Shown: positions 21,715-30,934 of the stretch, piece after piece
Layout: each line of letters opens with the position of its first letter
Position numbering within the stretch: the first letter of the stretch is position 1
From: an uncultured Brevundimonas sp.
Lineage (GTDB): Bacteria > Pseudomonadota > Alphaproteobacteria > Caulobacterales > Caulobacteraceae
Direction of reading: 5' to 3'
Length of the DNA: 38,385 nt
Assembly: GCF_937863155.1 (NCBI RefSeq)
Contig: NZ_CALMFB010000071.1
Coordinates: forward strand, 1 to 38,385
Made by a program: the position numbers and the translations under genes
Notes under the pieces: model-generated
What the model saw: the letters and a program-made list of their open reading frames with translations, nothing else
Told to the model about the DNA's origin: nothing
The model's database searches: none

Positions 21715-21956
21715 GCCTTCCCAAGTCCGGCCTTGCGGGGCCGTTCCTTGCCTTCGCTAACGCGGTCCAGCGGGCCTTTGAAACGCTGGCGTCGGTGCGC
21801 CTCACCATCATCAACGACACGTCGGAACTGCCCAGCGCGAGCCAGTGGCAGGGGCGGCAGATCATCGTCCGAGACCTCAACGGCCTCGGCAAAAAGGGCA
21901 TCGTCACGGCGCTGGATGGCGTCTGGATCGACTACACGGGGGCGACCATTGCCTAG
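21711..21956 (+). CDS. Small fibre-associated protein
   Basis: An 81-residue protein, ATG at 21711 coupled to the previous stop. It carries VRLTIINDTSELPSASQWQG and GKKGIVTALDGVWIDYTGA, a beta-rich pattern often found in short proteins just before fibre genes. The role is unknown; assembly onto the fibre is possible. Confidence 0.55.
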   Translation: MSLPKSGLAGPFLAFANAVQRAFETLASVRLTIINDTSELPSASQWQGRQIIVRDLNGLGKKGIVTALDGVWIDYTGATIA

Positions 21957-22839
21957 CAGCTTTACCGAACGGAACCGCCTCGACCTTCAAGCGACCGGCG
22001 AGAACCTGAACACCTGGGGTTCACGCCTGAATGACGGCGCCTTCAACCCCATCGACTTCGCCCTGGACGGCGTGGTGAAGATCGAGGCCGCAGGCCCAAC
22101 CACGTTGAGCACGGCCAACGGCGCAGCGGATCAGGCTCGCGGCCGGGTCATCAACGTGACCGCCTCGGCAGCCGCCACGATCATCATTCCCTCGGTTGAA
22201 AAGCTCTACGCCGTGCGCGCCGCCTCGGCCCCGGTGAGCATCACCAACGGATCGAGCCAGGTCACGCTACCGGCCGGGTCGGTGTCGTGGATCATCACGG
22301 ACGGCTCTTCGATCTGGGTCATGCGCTCGACGGACCTCGGGGGCGCTCGCCTGTTGAACGTCGGGGCGCCGGTCGCGAACACCGACGCCGCCACCAAGAA
22401 ATACGTCGATGACACCGCGTTCCAGATGGCGGCGGGGAACCTCCCCGGTCAGGGCGGCAACGCGGGCAAGGCGCTGGTGACGGATGGCTCGTCGTTGTCG
22501 TGGGGCGGGCCGTTCGCCCCGATCAGCGACGTGTTTGTGGATGTGCCGGGCGCGACCCATGCCCTGACGGCGGCCGACGCCGGCAAGGTGCTGCGCTTCA
22601 CATCGGACAGCCCGGTTGTCGTGACCCTGGCGAATGGGTTGCCCGCAGGCTGGAATGCGCTCTGGTCGCAGCTCGGAACCGGACAGGTCACGTTCACGCC
22701 TGCTGCCGGAGCCATTCGACGCAACCGCTATGGACACGCCAAGTCCTCGGGCCAGTTCGCGGAGGGCTCTTTGCGGGTGGATGAGAACCCCTCGGGCGCC
22801 ACAGCGGTCTACATCCTGAGCGGAGACACGGCAGCGTGA
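21949..22839 (+). CDS. Tail fibre protein
   Basis: A 296-residue protein beginning at TTG 21949, inside the end of the preceding gene. The N-terminus LQATGENLNTWGSRLNDGAF contains the GEN-X-NTWG-X-X-LN motif common to many phage fibre N-termini. Later segments are beta-rich (ITNGSSQVTLPAGSVSWIIT) and include DAATKKYVDDTAFQ, the helical repeat seen in fibre shafts. It probably attaches to the tail and presents a binding tip. The next gene overlaps by 4 bases. Confidence 0.75.
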   Translation: MPSSFTERNRLDLQATGENLNTWGSRLNDGAFNPIDFALDGVVKIEAAGPTTLSTANGAADQARGRVINVTASAAATIIIPSVEKLYAVRAASAPVSITNGSSQVTLPAGSVSWIITDGSSIWVMRSTDLGGARLLNVGAPVANTDAATKKYVDDTAFQMAAGNLPGQGGNAGKALVTDGSSLSWGGPFAPISDVFVDVPGATHALTAADAGKVLRFTSDSPVVVTLANGLPAGWNALWSQLGTGQVTFTPAAGAIRRNRYGHAKSSGQFAEGSLRVDENPSGATAVYILSGDTAA

Positions 22840-24737
22840 GCCGCCTGATCCGACGCGGCGTCCTGGCTGGGGGTTTCCCGGCCCTGACCGCCACACTCAG
22901 CCCAACGACCCTGTTCGGCTCGTCCACGGGCGGCACAGTGACGACCTCGGGCAGCGTGACCATCGCCGCCTCCGGGGGATCGGGCAACTACACCTTCACC
23001 TGGGAGCGGGTGAGCGGATCGACCGCCATGACCGCCCTATCGGTTGATGCGGCGACGACGAACTTCCGCTCGACCGGTATGGGCGAGTTGGAGACCCGTA
23101 GCGCAGTCTGGCGCGGCAAGGTGACGGACACCCTTACGGGCTCGTTCGTCTACACCAGCAACACGGTCAGCGTCAGCCTGACGCGCAACCAAGCCGCTCT
23201 GTCGGCCTATCTGTCGCCTGCAGAGCTTGATGGATACGGGAACGGAACGACCGTCGCTACATCGGGCGTGGCGACGGTCTATGCTTCTGGTGGGTCTGGT
23301 TCCTACAGCTATTCGTGGGAGCGTGTCAGCGGGTCAGGCGGGCCGTCGCCGTCCAGCGCCACGTCGTCCAGCACAGGTTTCAGCAGTTCCTCAATCGCCA
23401 GCGGCGCGAACCAGACGGCAGTGTGGCGCTGCATCGTCACCGACACGGTGAACCTGAACACGGTCGCGACCGGCAATGTCACGGTAAGCCTGACGAGGGG
23501 CTACGCCTCACTCAGCGTGTCGGTGGCCCCAGCGACGCTGACGGGTTCCGGCAACGTTTCACCAGTCGTCACCTCAGGATCAGCGACGGCCACGGTGACG
23601 GGCGGATCAGGCACATGGACGGGAGCCTGGGAGTGGGACGGAGGGGCTACGACTGGAAGCATCGTGGCGACCAGCCCGAACAGCGCAACAACCACGTTCC
23701 GATCTGGCGATGTTCAAGCAGCCGGAACGTCTCGATCTCAAGGGTATAGATTCAGGGTGACTGACAGCGTGACCGGCGCGCAAGCTGTGTCCAACAGCGT
23801 TGTTTCGACGCTGGCTCGATACGCGGTGTTGTCGGCTTCAGTTTCGCCGTCAAGCCTGTCGGGGACCAGCCAGAACACGCCAGTCATCACCTCTGGATCA
23901 GCCACTTGCACAGCATCCGGCGGCTCTGGATCCTATGCCTATTCATGGGAATGGGACCAGGGCACGTCGACGGGCTTTATCGTCCCGTCCACCGCCAGCA
24001 ATCCTTCCACCAAATTCCAGTCGGGGGATGCTCAGCCTTCTGGAGTAAGCCGAACGGCCGGTTTCATCTGCCGCGTCACCGATACCGTCACTGGCAACTC
24101 CACCGTGACAGGAAGCACGGTCGTCACGCTGAACCGAAGCTATGCGACCATGACAGTCAGTGTTTCTCCGTCATCGCTGTCAGGGTCTGGCGCGTCTGAG
24201 CAGGTCACTACATCGGGCAGCGCAACTGTCTCCGTCTCGGGCGGGTCTGGAAACTTCAGCTATCAGTGGATCTATGACGGAACGGGGACCGGAGGGCTGA
24301 ACCCGTTGGATGGGGCGTCTGCTTCGACAGCGTTCCGATCTGGGGTCATGCCTCCCAATCAGACCTACACGGCCGGTTTCTTCTGCCGTGTGACGGACAA
24401 TGTAACGGGCGAGGCGAAAGACACCGGATCCGTCGCGATCACCCTGACGCGCACGGCTAGCGCCATCAGCTACGCTGAAGTTTCGCCAGCCGAGCAGCTT
24501 TGGCCGCCAGAATCACCCACCGCTGCGAGCGCTACGGTCAATCATGATGGCGTCGGCCCGTTCACTTACAGCTGGTCTGCAACCGGCTCAACGACGGTCA
24601 TTTCTGCGTCATCCAAGTCAACGTTCTTTGAGCGAGCGACCTCAAACTTCACCGTGACGATCACCTGCCGCGTAACCGACCTCGGTGCGGGCGGCATCTA
24701 CATCGACGCTAGCGGCGTGATCGAGGGGTACTTCTGA
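22836..24737 (+). CDS. Tail protein made of six Ig-like tandem repeats
   Basis: A 633-residue protein consisting almost only of six copies of a domain of 104-108 residues, starting near residues 17, 122, 226, 332, 439 and 547. Each copy opens with SP-X-X-L-X-G, then TSGSAT-like strands, a GGSG turn, a Tyr-X-W strand (YSYSWERVSG), and a CRVTD strand; this is the layout of PKD/Ig-like beta sandwiches. Copies 4 and 5 begin with identical VSPSSLSG. Such domains on virions give weak contact with cell-surface sugars. No separate receptor domain follows. The gene is coupled to its neighbours by 4-base and 1-base overlaps. Confidence 0.8.
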   Translation: MSRLIRRGVLAGGFPALTATLSPTTLFGSSTGGTVTTSGSVTIAASGGSGNYTFTWERVSGSTAMTALSVDAATTNFRSTGMGELETRSAVWRGKVTDTLTGSFVYTSNTVSVSLTRNQAALSAYLSPAELDGYGNGTTVATSGVATVYASGGSGSYSYSWERVSGSGGPSPSSATSSSTGFSSSSIASGANQTAVWRCIVTDTVNLNTVATGNVTVSLTRGYASLSVSVAPATLTGSGNVSPVVTSGSATATVTGGSGTWTGAWEWDGGATTGSIVATSPNSATTTFRSGDVQAAGTSRSQGYRFRVTDSVTGAQAVSNSVVSTLARYAVLSASVSPSSLSGTSQNTPVITSGSATCTASGGSGSYAYSWEWDQGTSTGFIVPSTASNPSTKFQSGDAQPSGVSRTAGFICRVTDTVTGNSTVTGSTVVTLNRSYATMTVSVSPSSLSGSGASEQVTTSGSATVSVSGGSGNFSYQWIYDGTGTGGLNPLDGASASTAFRSGVMPPNQTYTAGFFCRVTDNVTGEAKDTGSVAITLTRTASAISYAEVSPAEQLWPPESPTAASATVNHDGVGPFTYSWSATGSTTVISASSKSTFFERATSNFTVTITCRVTDLGAGGIYIDASGVIEGYF

Positions 24738-26230
24738 TGGCGCGGGTCAGTCTTGAGTTCCAGCCCGGCGTCGTCGCGGACGAAACCGACTTCGCGACCC
24801 CTGGCATCAAGGATGCGTCCAACGTCCGTTTCTGGCGAGGCAAGCCCGAACTGATCAAGGGCTGGGAGCGGATGACGCAAGACCTGCTGGGCGGGGTCTG
24901 CCGTACGGTCTTCCCCTGGGCGGACGGCGACAACCGCCAGAGCTTCGCCTTTGGTCGTCACAACGGCCTGAGCGTGTGGCAGTCGGGCCAACTGGCGGAT
25001 ATCACCCCGACAACGGGATTCACGCCGGGCCAGGTAGACGGGACAGGCGGGGCTGGTTACGGCACCGGATCCTATGGGGTCGGCAACTACGGCGAGCCGT
25101 CGACGGCAGACTATTTCCCGATGACCTGGAGCTTTGGGGCGCGGTCGTTCGGTGAGCTTTACGCCAATCCGCGCGGTCAGGGCATCTTCAAATGGGACAA
25201 CGACGCCTCGATCAAGGCGGCGCTTCTGACCAATGCCCCGGCGCAGTGCAACGTCATGCTGGTGGCCTTCACAGATCAGGTGATCGCCTTCGGCTGCACG
25301 GATACGGGCAACCAGTTCAACCCATCGGTGATCCGAGGATCGGACATCAAAGACCCGACGAAATGGGCCGTCGCCACGGACTCGACGGCGTTCCAGTACT
25401 ACCTGAAGGGCAACAGCCGGATCGTGGGGGCGCAGCCGGTCGGCCGGTATCTGTTCGTCTGGACCGAAGGCGAACTGCACCTAGGGGCCTATTCGGCGGC
25501 CTGGGAGTTCGAGCCGGTCGGGCTGGGCGGTCTGGCGGGACCGAACGCGGCGGTTGTCGCAGGCCAGACAGCCTTTTGGATCAGCCCCGACCTTCAGGTC
25601 TGGTCCTGCACCCTGGGCGGCGCCCCTGCGATCATTCCGTGCCCGATCCGTGACGCCTTCGCGGACAACATGGCCTCGGGCCAGAACGACAAGATTTGCG
25701 CGGCCTACATCGCTGAGCGCGGGGAAATCGTCTGGACCTATCCCGACCGTCGAGACGGGTTCGAATGCTCGCGGGAACTGCGGCTGTCGATCCTTGATGG
25801 AGCTTGGTCGCGGTCGCGGATGAAGCGCACGGCGCTGGCCGGGGCCAACCCTTCGCCGGTCGGCACGTCGGTTGAGGGCGTCGTCTACTGGCACGAACGC
25901 GGCAACTCGGCCGATGGGGCGGTGCTGGAGGGCTTCATCGAGACGGGCGGGCAGTATCTGGACCCGGCTGAGCGCGTGGTGCTGATCCGGGGCTTCTATC
26001 CCGACTTCCGCGATCAGGTCGGCCCGATCACCCTGACCGTCTCGGCCAAGATGGAGCCGCAGTCGCCGTGGGTGGAGATCGGAACCTACGTCTGCGCGCC
26101 GGGGCAGCAGAAGGTCGATTTCATGGGCTCGGGCCGCATCCTGAGGATCAGGGCGGCGTCTTCGTCTTCTCCGGCCTCATGGCGCTGGGGGAAGCCGCAG
26201 GTTGATGTTGTCGCTACCTCGCAACGCTAG
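24737..26230 (+). CDS. P22 gp10-like tail stabilisation protein
   Basis: A 497-residue beta-rich protein resembling the packaged-DNA stabilisation protein gp10 of P22 in length and pattern. It begins LEFQPGVVADETDFATPGIK, continues with NVRFWRGKPELIKGWERM, has blade-like repeats (FAFGRHNGLSVWQSGQLADI) and NSRIVGAQPVGRYLFVWTEG. In P22 gp10 follows gp4 and gp10 hexamers hold the tail needle and spikes. Here a block of fibre genes lies between the gp4-like and gp10-like genes. Its end overlaps the next gene by 26 bases. Confidence 0.75.
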   Translation: MARVSLEFQPGVVADETDFATPGIKDASNVRFWRGKPELIKGWERMTQDLLGGVCRTVFPWADGDNRQSFAFGRHNGLSVWQSGQLADITPTTGFTPGQVDGTGGAGYGTGSYGVGNYGEPSTADYFPMTWSFGARSFGELYANPRGQGIFKWDNDASIKAALLTNAPAQCNVMLVAFTDQVIAFGCTDTGNQFNPSVIRGSDIKDPTKWAVATDSTAFQYYLKGNSRIVGAQPVGRYLFVWTEGELHLGAYSAAWEFEPVGLGGLAGPNAAVVAGQTAFWISPDLQVWSCTLGGAPAIIPCPIRDAFADNMASGQNDKICAAYIAERGEIVWTYPDRRDGFECSRELRLSILDGAWSRSRMKRTALAGANPSPVGTSVEGVVYWHERGNSADGAVLEGFIETGGQYLDPAERVVLIRGFYPDFRDQVGPITLTVSAKMEPQSPWVEIGTYVCAPGQQKVDFMGSGRILRIRAASSSSPASWRWGKPQVDVVATSQR

Positions 26231-26543
26231 GGGTTGGCTGGAACCAGCCCTGACTGATGGCGACACATGGGCTGATGTTGAACGGCGCCTGACAGAGCAG
26301 ACAGCGCAACTCTGGCTCGGCGGCGAGTGCGCCATGGTGACGGAGATATGGGGCGACTGCCTGCATGTCTGGCTCGCTGGCGGCAGGCTTCGCAGCATCA
26401 TGGAACTTCGGCCCGGCGTCGAGGAAACGGCCCGCCATTGGGGCCTGAAGCGGATCACGATTGGCGGACGACCCGGATGGGACCGGGTTCTGAAGCGCGT
26501 TGGCTACGCCCGCAACGGCGTGGAACTGGAGAAGAGGCTTTGA
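26205..26543 (+). CDS. GNAT-like small protein of tail region
   Basis: A 112-residue protein with the look of a short GNAT fold: AMVTEIWGDCLHVWLAGGRL, then LRPGVEETARHWGLKRITIG, then GRPGWDRVLKRVGYARNG. Short proteins of this type are common between tail and ejection genes in podoviruses; whether they are enzymes is unclear. ATG at 26205 is preferred over the TTG before it. It overlaps the gp10-like gene by 26 bases and the following gene by 4. Confidence 0.6.
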   Translation: MLSLPRNARGWLEPALTDGDTWADVERRLTEQTAQLWLGGECAMVTEIWGDCLHVWLAGGRLRSIMELRPGVEETARHWGLKRITIGGRPGWDRVLKRVGYARNGVELEKRL

Positions 26544-27682
26544 GCAAGTCCAAGCAGAAAACCACGTCGAACCAGACGACCAATCAGACGGCGACGACCA
26601 CGCCGAACACCCCGTCATGGCTGCAACAGCCGTGGCAGCAATACACGGGGCAGGTGTCGGACCTGATGAACTCGGGCCAGCCGGTCGTGTCGGGTCCGTC
26701 CGCGCTTCAGCAGCAGGCCTTCCAAGGGGCGTCAAATCTGACGACCTCGCCGCTGTTCGGGCAGGCGGCCGGGATTGCGGGGAACGTGGCCGGGGCCGGG
26801 GCGAACACCACGGGACCGGCTGCGCAGTCGCAGTTCGGCGGCGTGGCGGGAACGACTGTGGGACCGATGGCGCAGGCCACCAGCCGCAACTTCACGGACG
26901 TTGACCTGAGCGGCTACATGAACAACGGCCTGAACGACCTGCTTGGATCGTCGCAGGCGGACTACGACGCCACGGGCGGCCGGGTCCGGGCGGCCCAGGC
27001 GGCGCAGGCGGCCATGAACGGCGGGGCGCGCAACAGCAACAACGCCATTCAATCGGCCCTGACCGAGGGCGAGTTGTCGCGCGCCGCCAACAGCGGCCTG
27101 TCGAAACTGCGCTACGACGCTTTCAACTCGGCGGCCGGTCTGGCGCAGAACGACCTCAACCGCGAGGCGTCTACGTCGCAGTTTAACGCCGGGCAGACCA
27201 ATCAGGGCGCGCTGGCGCAGGCCCAGATCGACGCGAACCGCAACAGCCTGGAGGCCCAGCTCGGCCTCAACAACTCGCAGTTCAACGCCGGTCAGCAGAA
27301 CGCCATGTCGCAGTTCAACGCCGGTCAGATGGATACGGATCTCGCTCGCCAGCTTTCGGCGGCTGGATTGCTGTCGCAGATCGGCACCGGCCAGGGCGCC
27401 TATGAGCGCGACAACATCGCCCTTCAGGCTGCACTGGGCGGGACGCAGCGGGATATCGAGAACCAGACGGGCGAGGCGGCGCGACTGGCGGCTATTCAAG
27501 CCCTGCTCGGCGGCGTTCCAATGGGGGCGTTTGTGGGCCAGACGCAGACGGGCAACGCAACCTCAACCGGCAACAGCACATCGACGCAGAACCCCGGCTT
27601 CATGGGCATTCTCGGAGGTCTGGGCGGGCTGGGCATGGGGCTCGGTTCGCTGGGCTGGTCGCCTTTCGGAGGGGGCAAGTAA
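26540..27682 (+). CDS. Internal virion (ejection-type) protein, first of three
   Basis: A 380-residue protein starting at TTG 26540, preceded by AAGAGG and coupled to the previous stop. It is rich in Ala, Gln, Asn and Gly and mostly helical, with three copies of SQFNAGQ (near residues 213, 251, 259) and a Gly-rich hydrophobic end GFMGILGGLGGLGMGLGSLG that could insert in a membrane. In P22 three proteins (gp7, gp20, gp16) encoded here are ejected with the DNA; this is likely the gp7-like member by position. No sequence identity to P22 is claimed. Confidence 0.65.
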   Translation: MSKSKQKTTSNQTTNQTATTTPNTPSWLQQPWQQYTGQVSDLMNSGQPVVSGPSALQQQAFQGASNLTTSPLFGQAAGIAGNVAGAGANTTGPAAQSQFGGVAGTTVGPMAQATSRNFTDVDLSGYMNNGLNDLLGSSQADYDATGGRVRAAQAAQAAMNGGARNSNNAIQSALTEGELSRAANSGLSKLRYDAFNSAAGLAQNDLNREASTSQFNAGQTNQGALAQAQIDANRNSLEAQLGLNNSQFNAGQQNAMSQFNAGQMDTDLARQLSAAGLLSQIGTGQGAYERDNIALQAALGGTQRDIENQTGEAARLAAIQALLGGVPMGAFVGQTQTGNATSTGNSTSTQNPGFMGILGGLGGLGMGLGSLGWSPFGGGK

Positions 27683-28939
27683 ATGGCTCAACGTCGCGGA
27701 CTTTTTGGCGGGTTCAATCCGCTCCGGTTCACCGGCCAGCCCAACGACAAGATGATGATGCTGGGCGCCGCTCTGTCCAGCGTGGGTAATGGAGGCGATC
27801 CTAGGGGAATGTTCGCGGTGGGCCAGATGGCCGCCGCTCGCCGCGCAGATGAGCAAGCCCAGCAGGCGCTTCGGGAGCGCACCGCTCTGGAGGATCGGCA
27901 GCGCGCTTTGCTCTCCCCGTCTGACGGGCCGAATGGAAGCGGAACCGGTCCCGCGCCGAGCCTTCAGGAGATGCAGGCGCGACAAGATGAAGTGCGCCTT
28001 TTGAACCCGGAAGTCGCCGCCACCTTCGACCCGTATGTGCAGTCCCGTGAGCGTGAGCAAAATGCAGCATCACTGTTCAGCGACGATCCCAAGGCCGCCA
28101 TGCTCTACCGCGCCGGAAATCAGTCGTTCCTCGACAGCCTAGGAGCGCAATATAAGCCTCAGGTCATCGGTGCAGGTGGTCGGCAGTCGGTATATGGCGA
28201 AAGCCGCACGGTTGATGCTCCGTCGTTCATGCAGTTCGGCAATCATGTCCAGCGCAACGATCCCGGAACCGGTCAATCGATCACAGTGGCGAGCCGCACA
28301 CCCGATCCGGTCAACGTCGCGCCGGGCGGCCGCCTGCTCAACCCCGAAACGGGTGCTGTTGTTGGTATGGGGGCGAGCCGAGTGTTCTCGGCTGGCGACG
28401 GCGCCATGCTGTTTGACGAGAACGGAAACCCCATCGCGGAAAACCATAAGGCGCCCGGATCGGAAAAGGTCACTGAAGGGCAGGCCAAGGACGGCTTCAA
28501 CGCCGGACGCCTTGAGCGCTCGGGCGCAATCATCAAGGGCCTGGAAGACCAGAACTTTGACTATGGAAGGAGCGCTTTGACGGGCGGTCAGATGCGCAGC
28601 GATTTCCGTTCATACGAAGCCGCGGCGCTTGAGTGGACCGACGCCATGCTTCGCATGACTTCCGGCGCTCAGGCGCCAGAGAGTGAAGTCCGCGCTCAGA
28701 TGAGAACCTATTTTCCTCAACCCGGCGACAGCATCCAGGTTCGCAACCAAAAGGCACAGATGCGCCGTGATGCTGAAGAGGCGGCTCGGTTTCGAGCGGG
28801 CGCGGGATACAGCGGGGGCGTCTCCGCGCGACAACCGCAAGGTGGGATCGTGGCTATCTCGGGTCCGGAGGAAGCCCAACGCCTGCCGCCCGGAACCCGC
28901 TTCCGCACTCCCGATGGCCGAGTCCTAGTGAGGCAATAG
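27683..28939 (+). CDS. Internal virion (ejection-type) protein, second of three
   Basis: A 418-residue protein, ATG directly after the preceding stop. N-terminus RRGLFGGFNPLRFTGQPNDK, then a helical Ala/Arg/Gln stretch (residues 45-110), a beta-type middle (NVAPGGRLLNPETGAVVGMG) and a C-terminal helical domain with AAALEWTDAMLRMTSGAQAP, ending LPPGTRFRTPDGRVLVRQ, a short motif seen in many phage ejection proteins. The middle gene of the ejection cluster, comparable in place to P22 gp20. Role inferred from position and composition. Confidence 0.65.
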   Translation: MAQRRGLFGGFNPLRFTGQPNDKMMMLGAALSSVGNGGDPRGMFAVGQMAAARRADEQAQQALRERTALEDRQRALLSPSDGPNGSGTGPAPSLQEMQARQDEVRLLNPEVAATFDPYVQSREREQNAASLFSDDPKAAMLYRAGNQSFLDSLGAQYKPQVIGAGGRQSVYGESRTVDAPSFMQFGNHVQRNDPGTGQSITVASRTPDPVNVAPGGRLLNPETGAVVGMGASRVFSAGDGAMLFDENGNPIAENHKAPGSEKVTEGQAKDGFNAGRLERSGAIIKGLEDQNFDYGRSALTGGQMRSDFRSYEAAALEWTDAMLRMTSGAQAPESEVRAQMRTYFPQPGDSIQVRNQKAQMRRDAEEAARFRAGAGYSGGVSARQPQGGIVAISGPEEAQRLPPGTRFRTPDGRVLVRQ

Positions 28940-30934
28940 ATGGTGCAAGACCCCTACGCAGCGTTCGCCCGTCCGGCTCCGGACGACGACGATCCCTACG
29001 CTTCGTTCGCGAGGCCAGTCGAAGCGCAAGCGCAACCTCACGCGCCACGCCAAACGCAGCCCCAGGCACAGCCCCAGCAGAACGACAGCGCTCTGGGAGA
29101 CTATGACGTCATGTCCGGCGAGTACATCCCCGACGACGGTATCCCGGTTAACTCCGACCTGACGGCGAGAATGGCCCAGCCCTACGGGGACGGGTCGTCT
29201 CGCGAGGCCGCCATCGACCTGTCAGGAGACCTCTACGCCGATCAGGTAGGGGCGCTGAAGCAGGGCGCGTGGGTTCGCACGGCGAACGGGGAAGAGTACC
29301 AGCTCCCCGGCGACGCATTCTTCGAAAACCCGCGCGGCTCTGATGAGCAGCAAAGCAATGGCCTGTTTGTACGCCGTCCGAATATGCAGGATCGCGTGGC
29401 GGCCGGTGCCACAGCATTTACCGAGCAGGTTCCGTTCGGTGACGAGGCTATCGCGGGCATTGCTGGGGCGCTCAGCGGTCGCGGCTATGATGCGGCGCGC
29501 GAACAGCAGATGCTGGATCGACAGCTTCTGAACCAGACCGAACGCGGCGCCCGTATTGCTGGCGGCGTCTCGGGCGCGGTCCTACCTGCCCTAGCCCTGC
29601 CTGGAGCCGGATGGGTCAACAGCGCCCAAGGCGTCGGCAAGGTTGGAAGAGCGGCGGCGCTTGGCGGGGGCTATGGCGCTCTCTATGGCGCAGGCAATAC
29701 GGACGGGAACCTGTCTCAACGTGCCCAAGGGGCGGCTTGGGGGTCGGGCACCGGCTTGCTGACGGGGGGCGCTCTCCAAGGCGCCGGCAACGCCTTGTCT
29801 CGATCAGGCGTGAACGCCGCCGTCAATCCATCGCCGCAGCGCCAGCTCTCCCGGATGGGCGTTGAGCTAACGCCCGGCCAAATGGCCGGTGGGTGGGTTC
29901 AAACGGTGGAGGATGCTGTCGCGGGCACCATCCCGATCCTAGGGGACAGCATCAACGCCGCTCGTCGTCGTGGTCTGGAATCGTTTGATAACGTCGCCAC
30001 CAATATCGCGCTTGAGCCTATTGGGACGAGGATTTCAAACACATCCGGCCGCCAGGGCGTACGCGCAGCTAGTGAGGCTGTGAGCAATGCCTACAACAAT
30101 GCTCTCGGTAATGTGACCATTGCAACGGATCAGGCGTTCGATGCTGGCTTGCAGGCAGCCCTCCAGCCGCAAGGCTTAACCCCGACGATCCGTCGAAATC
30201 TGGCAGCCATCACCGACAACATCCTCGACCCGCTCAAAAACGGGCCTGTTGATGGTCAGACCTGGAAGCGCGCTGACAGTCAACTCGGGGCGGCGATCCG
30301 GGCGGCGGATAAAGGCTCCCAGTCGATGCCGGAGCAGTCGTTGCTACGCGACCGGCTAAGCCAAGTGCGGGGCGAGTTGGGCGATCTTTTTGAACGGACA
30401 GACCCCTTTGCCTACCGCGACACGCGGGCGGCGGATCGCGCCTCGGCCACCTACCGGATTGTGCGCGAAGCAAGCTCCGATGTGGCTTCAGCAGGGCGGG
30501 GCGGCGACTCCAGCCCAGCCACGCTGAACCGAAAGGTAAGGGAGGCTGCGGGCCGGGATTACGGGGTCGGCAAGGGACTTCTTCAAGACCTGTCCGATTC
30601 GGCCATGCAGGTGTTGCCGAACAAGGTTCCAAACAGCGGTTCGGCCCTTCGCGGGATAGTCGGCTTAGGTGTTCTGAGCGGTGGAACCGCGATAGCGCCC
30701 GCCGCCCTGCCATGGGCAGGTGGGTTGGTTGGAGCGGGCGCTGCTGCCTATAGTCCGTGGGGAACGCGGCTCATGAACATGGCGTATCGGTCTCACGCTC
30801 CTGGCGCCGTCCGTCGAGCATCGGGGGGACTATTTGGGCGCGCTGCGCCTCGCGCTGCTGCAATTGAGCAAAGCGTTCTGCAGCAGCTCTTAAATCACTC
30901 TCGCGACGATCAAGCTCTGCTTCCCGCTCGGTAA
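28940..30934 (+). CDS. Internal virion (ejection-type) protein, third of three
   Basis: A 664-residue protein, comparable in size and place to P22 gp16. The N-terminus repeats a short unit (DPYAAFARP, then DPYASFARP), possibly a capsid or portal docking motif. Residues 200-280 are rich in Gly and Ala with small hydrophobics (GGVSGAVLPALALPGAGWVN), which could form a membrane channel; the rest is helical, with another hydrophobic part at 575-610. It would enter the cell with the DNA. Its last 55 codons overlap a convergent minus-strand gene, the boundary with the immunity module. Confidence 0.7.
   Translation: MVQDPYAAFARPAPDDDDPYASFARPVEAQAQPHAPRQTQPQAQPQQNDSALGDYDVMSGEYIPDDGIPVNSDLTARMAQPYGDGSSREAAIDLSGDLYADQVGALKQGAWVRTANGEEYQLPGDAFFENPRGSDEQQSNGLFVRRPNMQDRVAAGATAFTEQVPFGDEAIAGIAGALSGRGYDAAREQQMLDRQLLNQTERGARIAGGVSGAVLPALALPGAGWVNSAQGVGKVGRAAALGGGYGALYGAGNTDGNLSQRAQGAAWGSGTGLLTGGALQGAGNALSRSGVNAAVNPSPQRQLSRMGVELTPGQMAGGWVQTVEDAVAGTIPILGDSINAARRRGLESFDNVATNIALEPIGTRISNTSGRQGVRAASEAVSNAYNNALGNVTIATDQAFDAGLQAALQPQGLTPTIRRNLAAITDNILDPLKNGPVDGQTWKRADSQLGAAIRAADKGSQSMPEQSLLRDRLSQVRGELGDLFERTDPFAYRDTRAADRASATYRIVREASSDVASAGRGGDSSPATLNRKVREAAGRDYGVGKGLLQDLSDSAMQVLPNKVPNSGSALRGIVGLGVLSGGTAIAPAALPWAGGLVGAGAAAYSPWGTRLMNMAYRSHAPGAVRRASGGLFGRAAPRAAAIEQSVLQQLLNHSRDDQALLPAR

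Noticed and set aside
22836-24737. Diversity-generating retroelement target in the repeat-rich tail protein
   Set aside because: No reverse transcriptase gene and no template repeat were found anywhere in the window.
26732-27499. 255-residue minus-strand open frame opposite the first ejection protein
   Set aside because: Arg/Val/Leu-rich shadow without ribosome site; the plus frame has coherent repeats and coupled starts.
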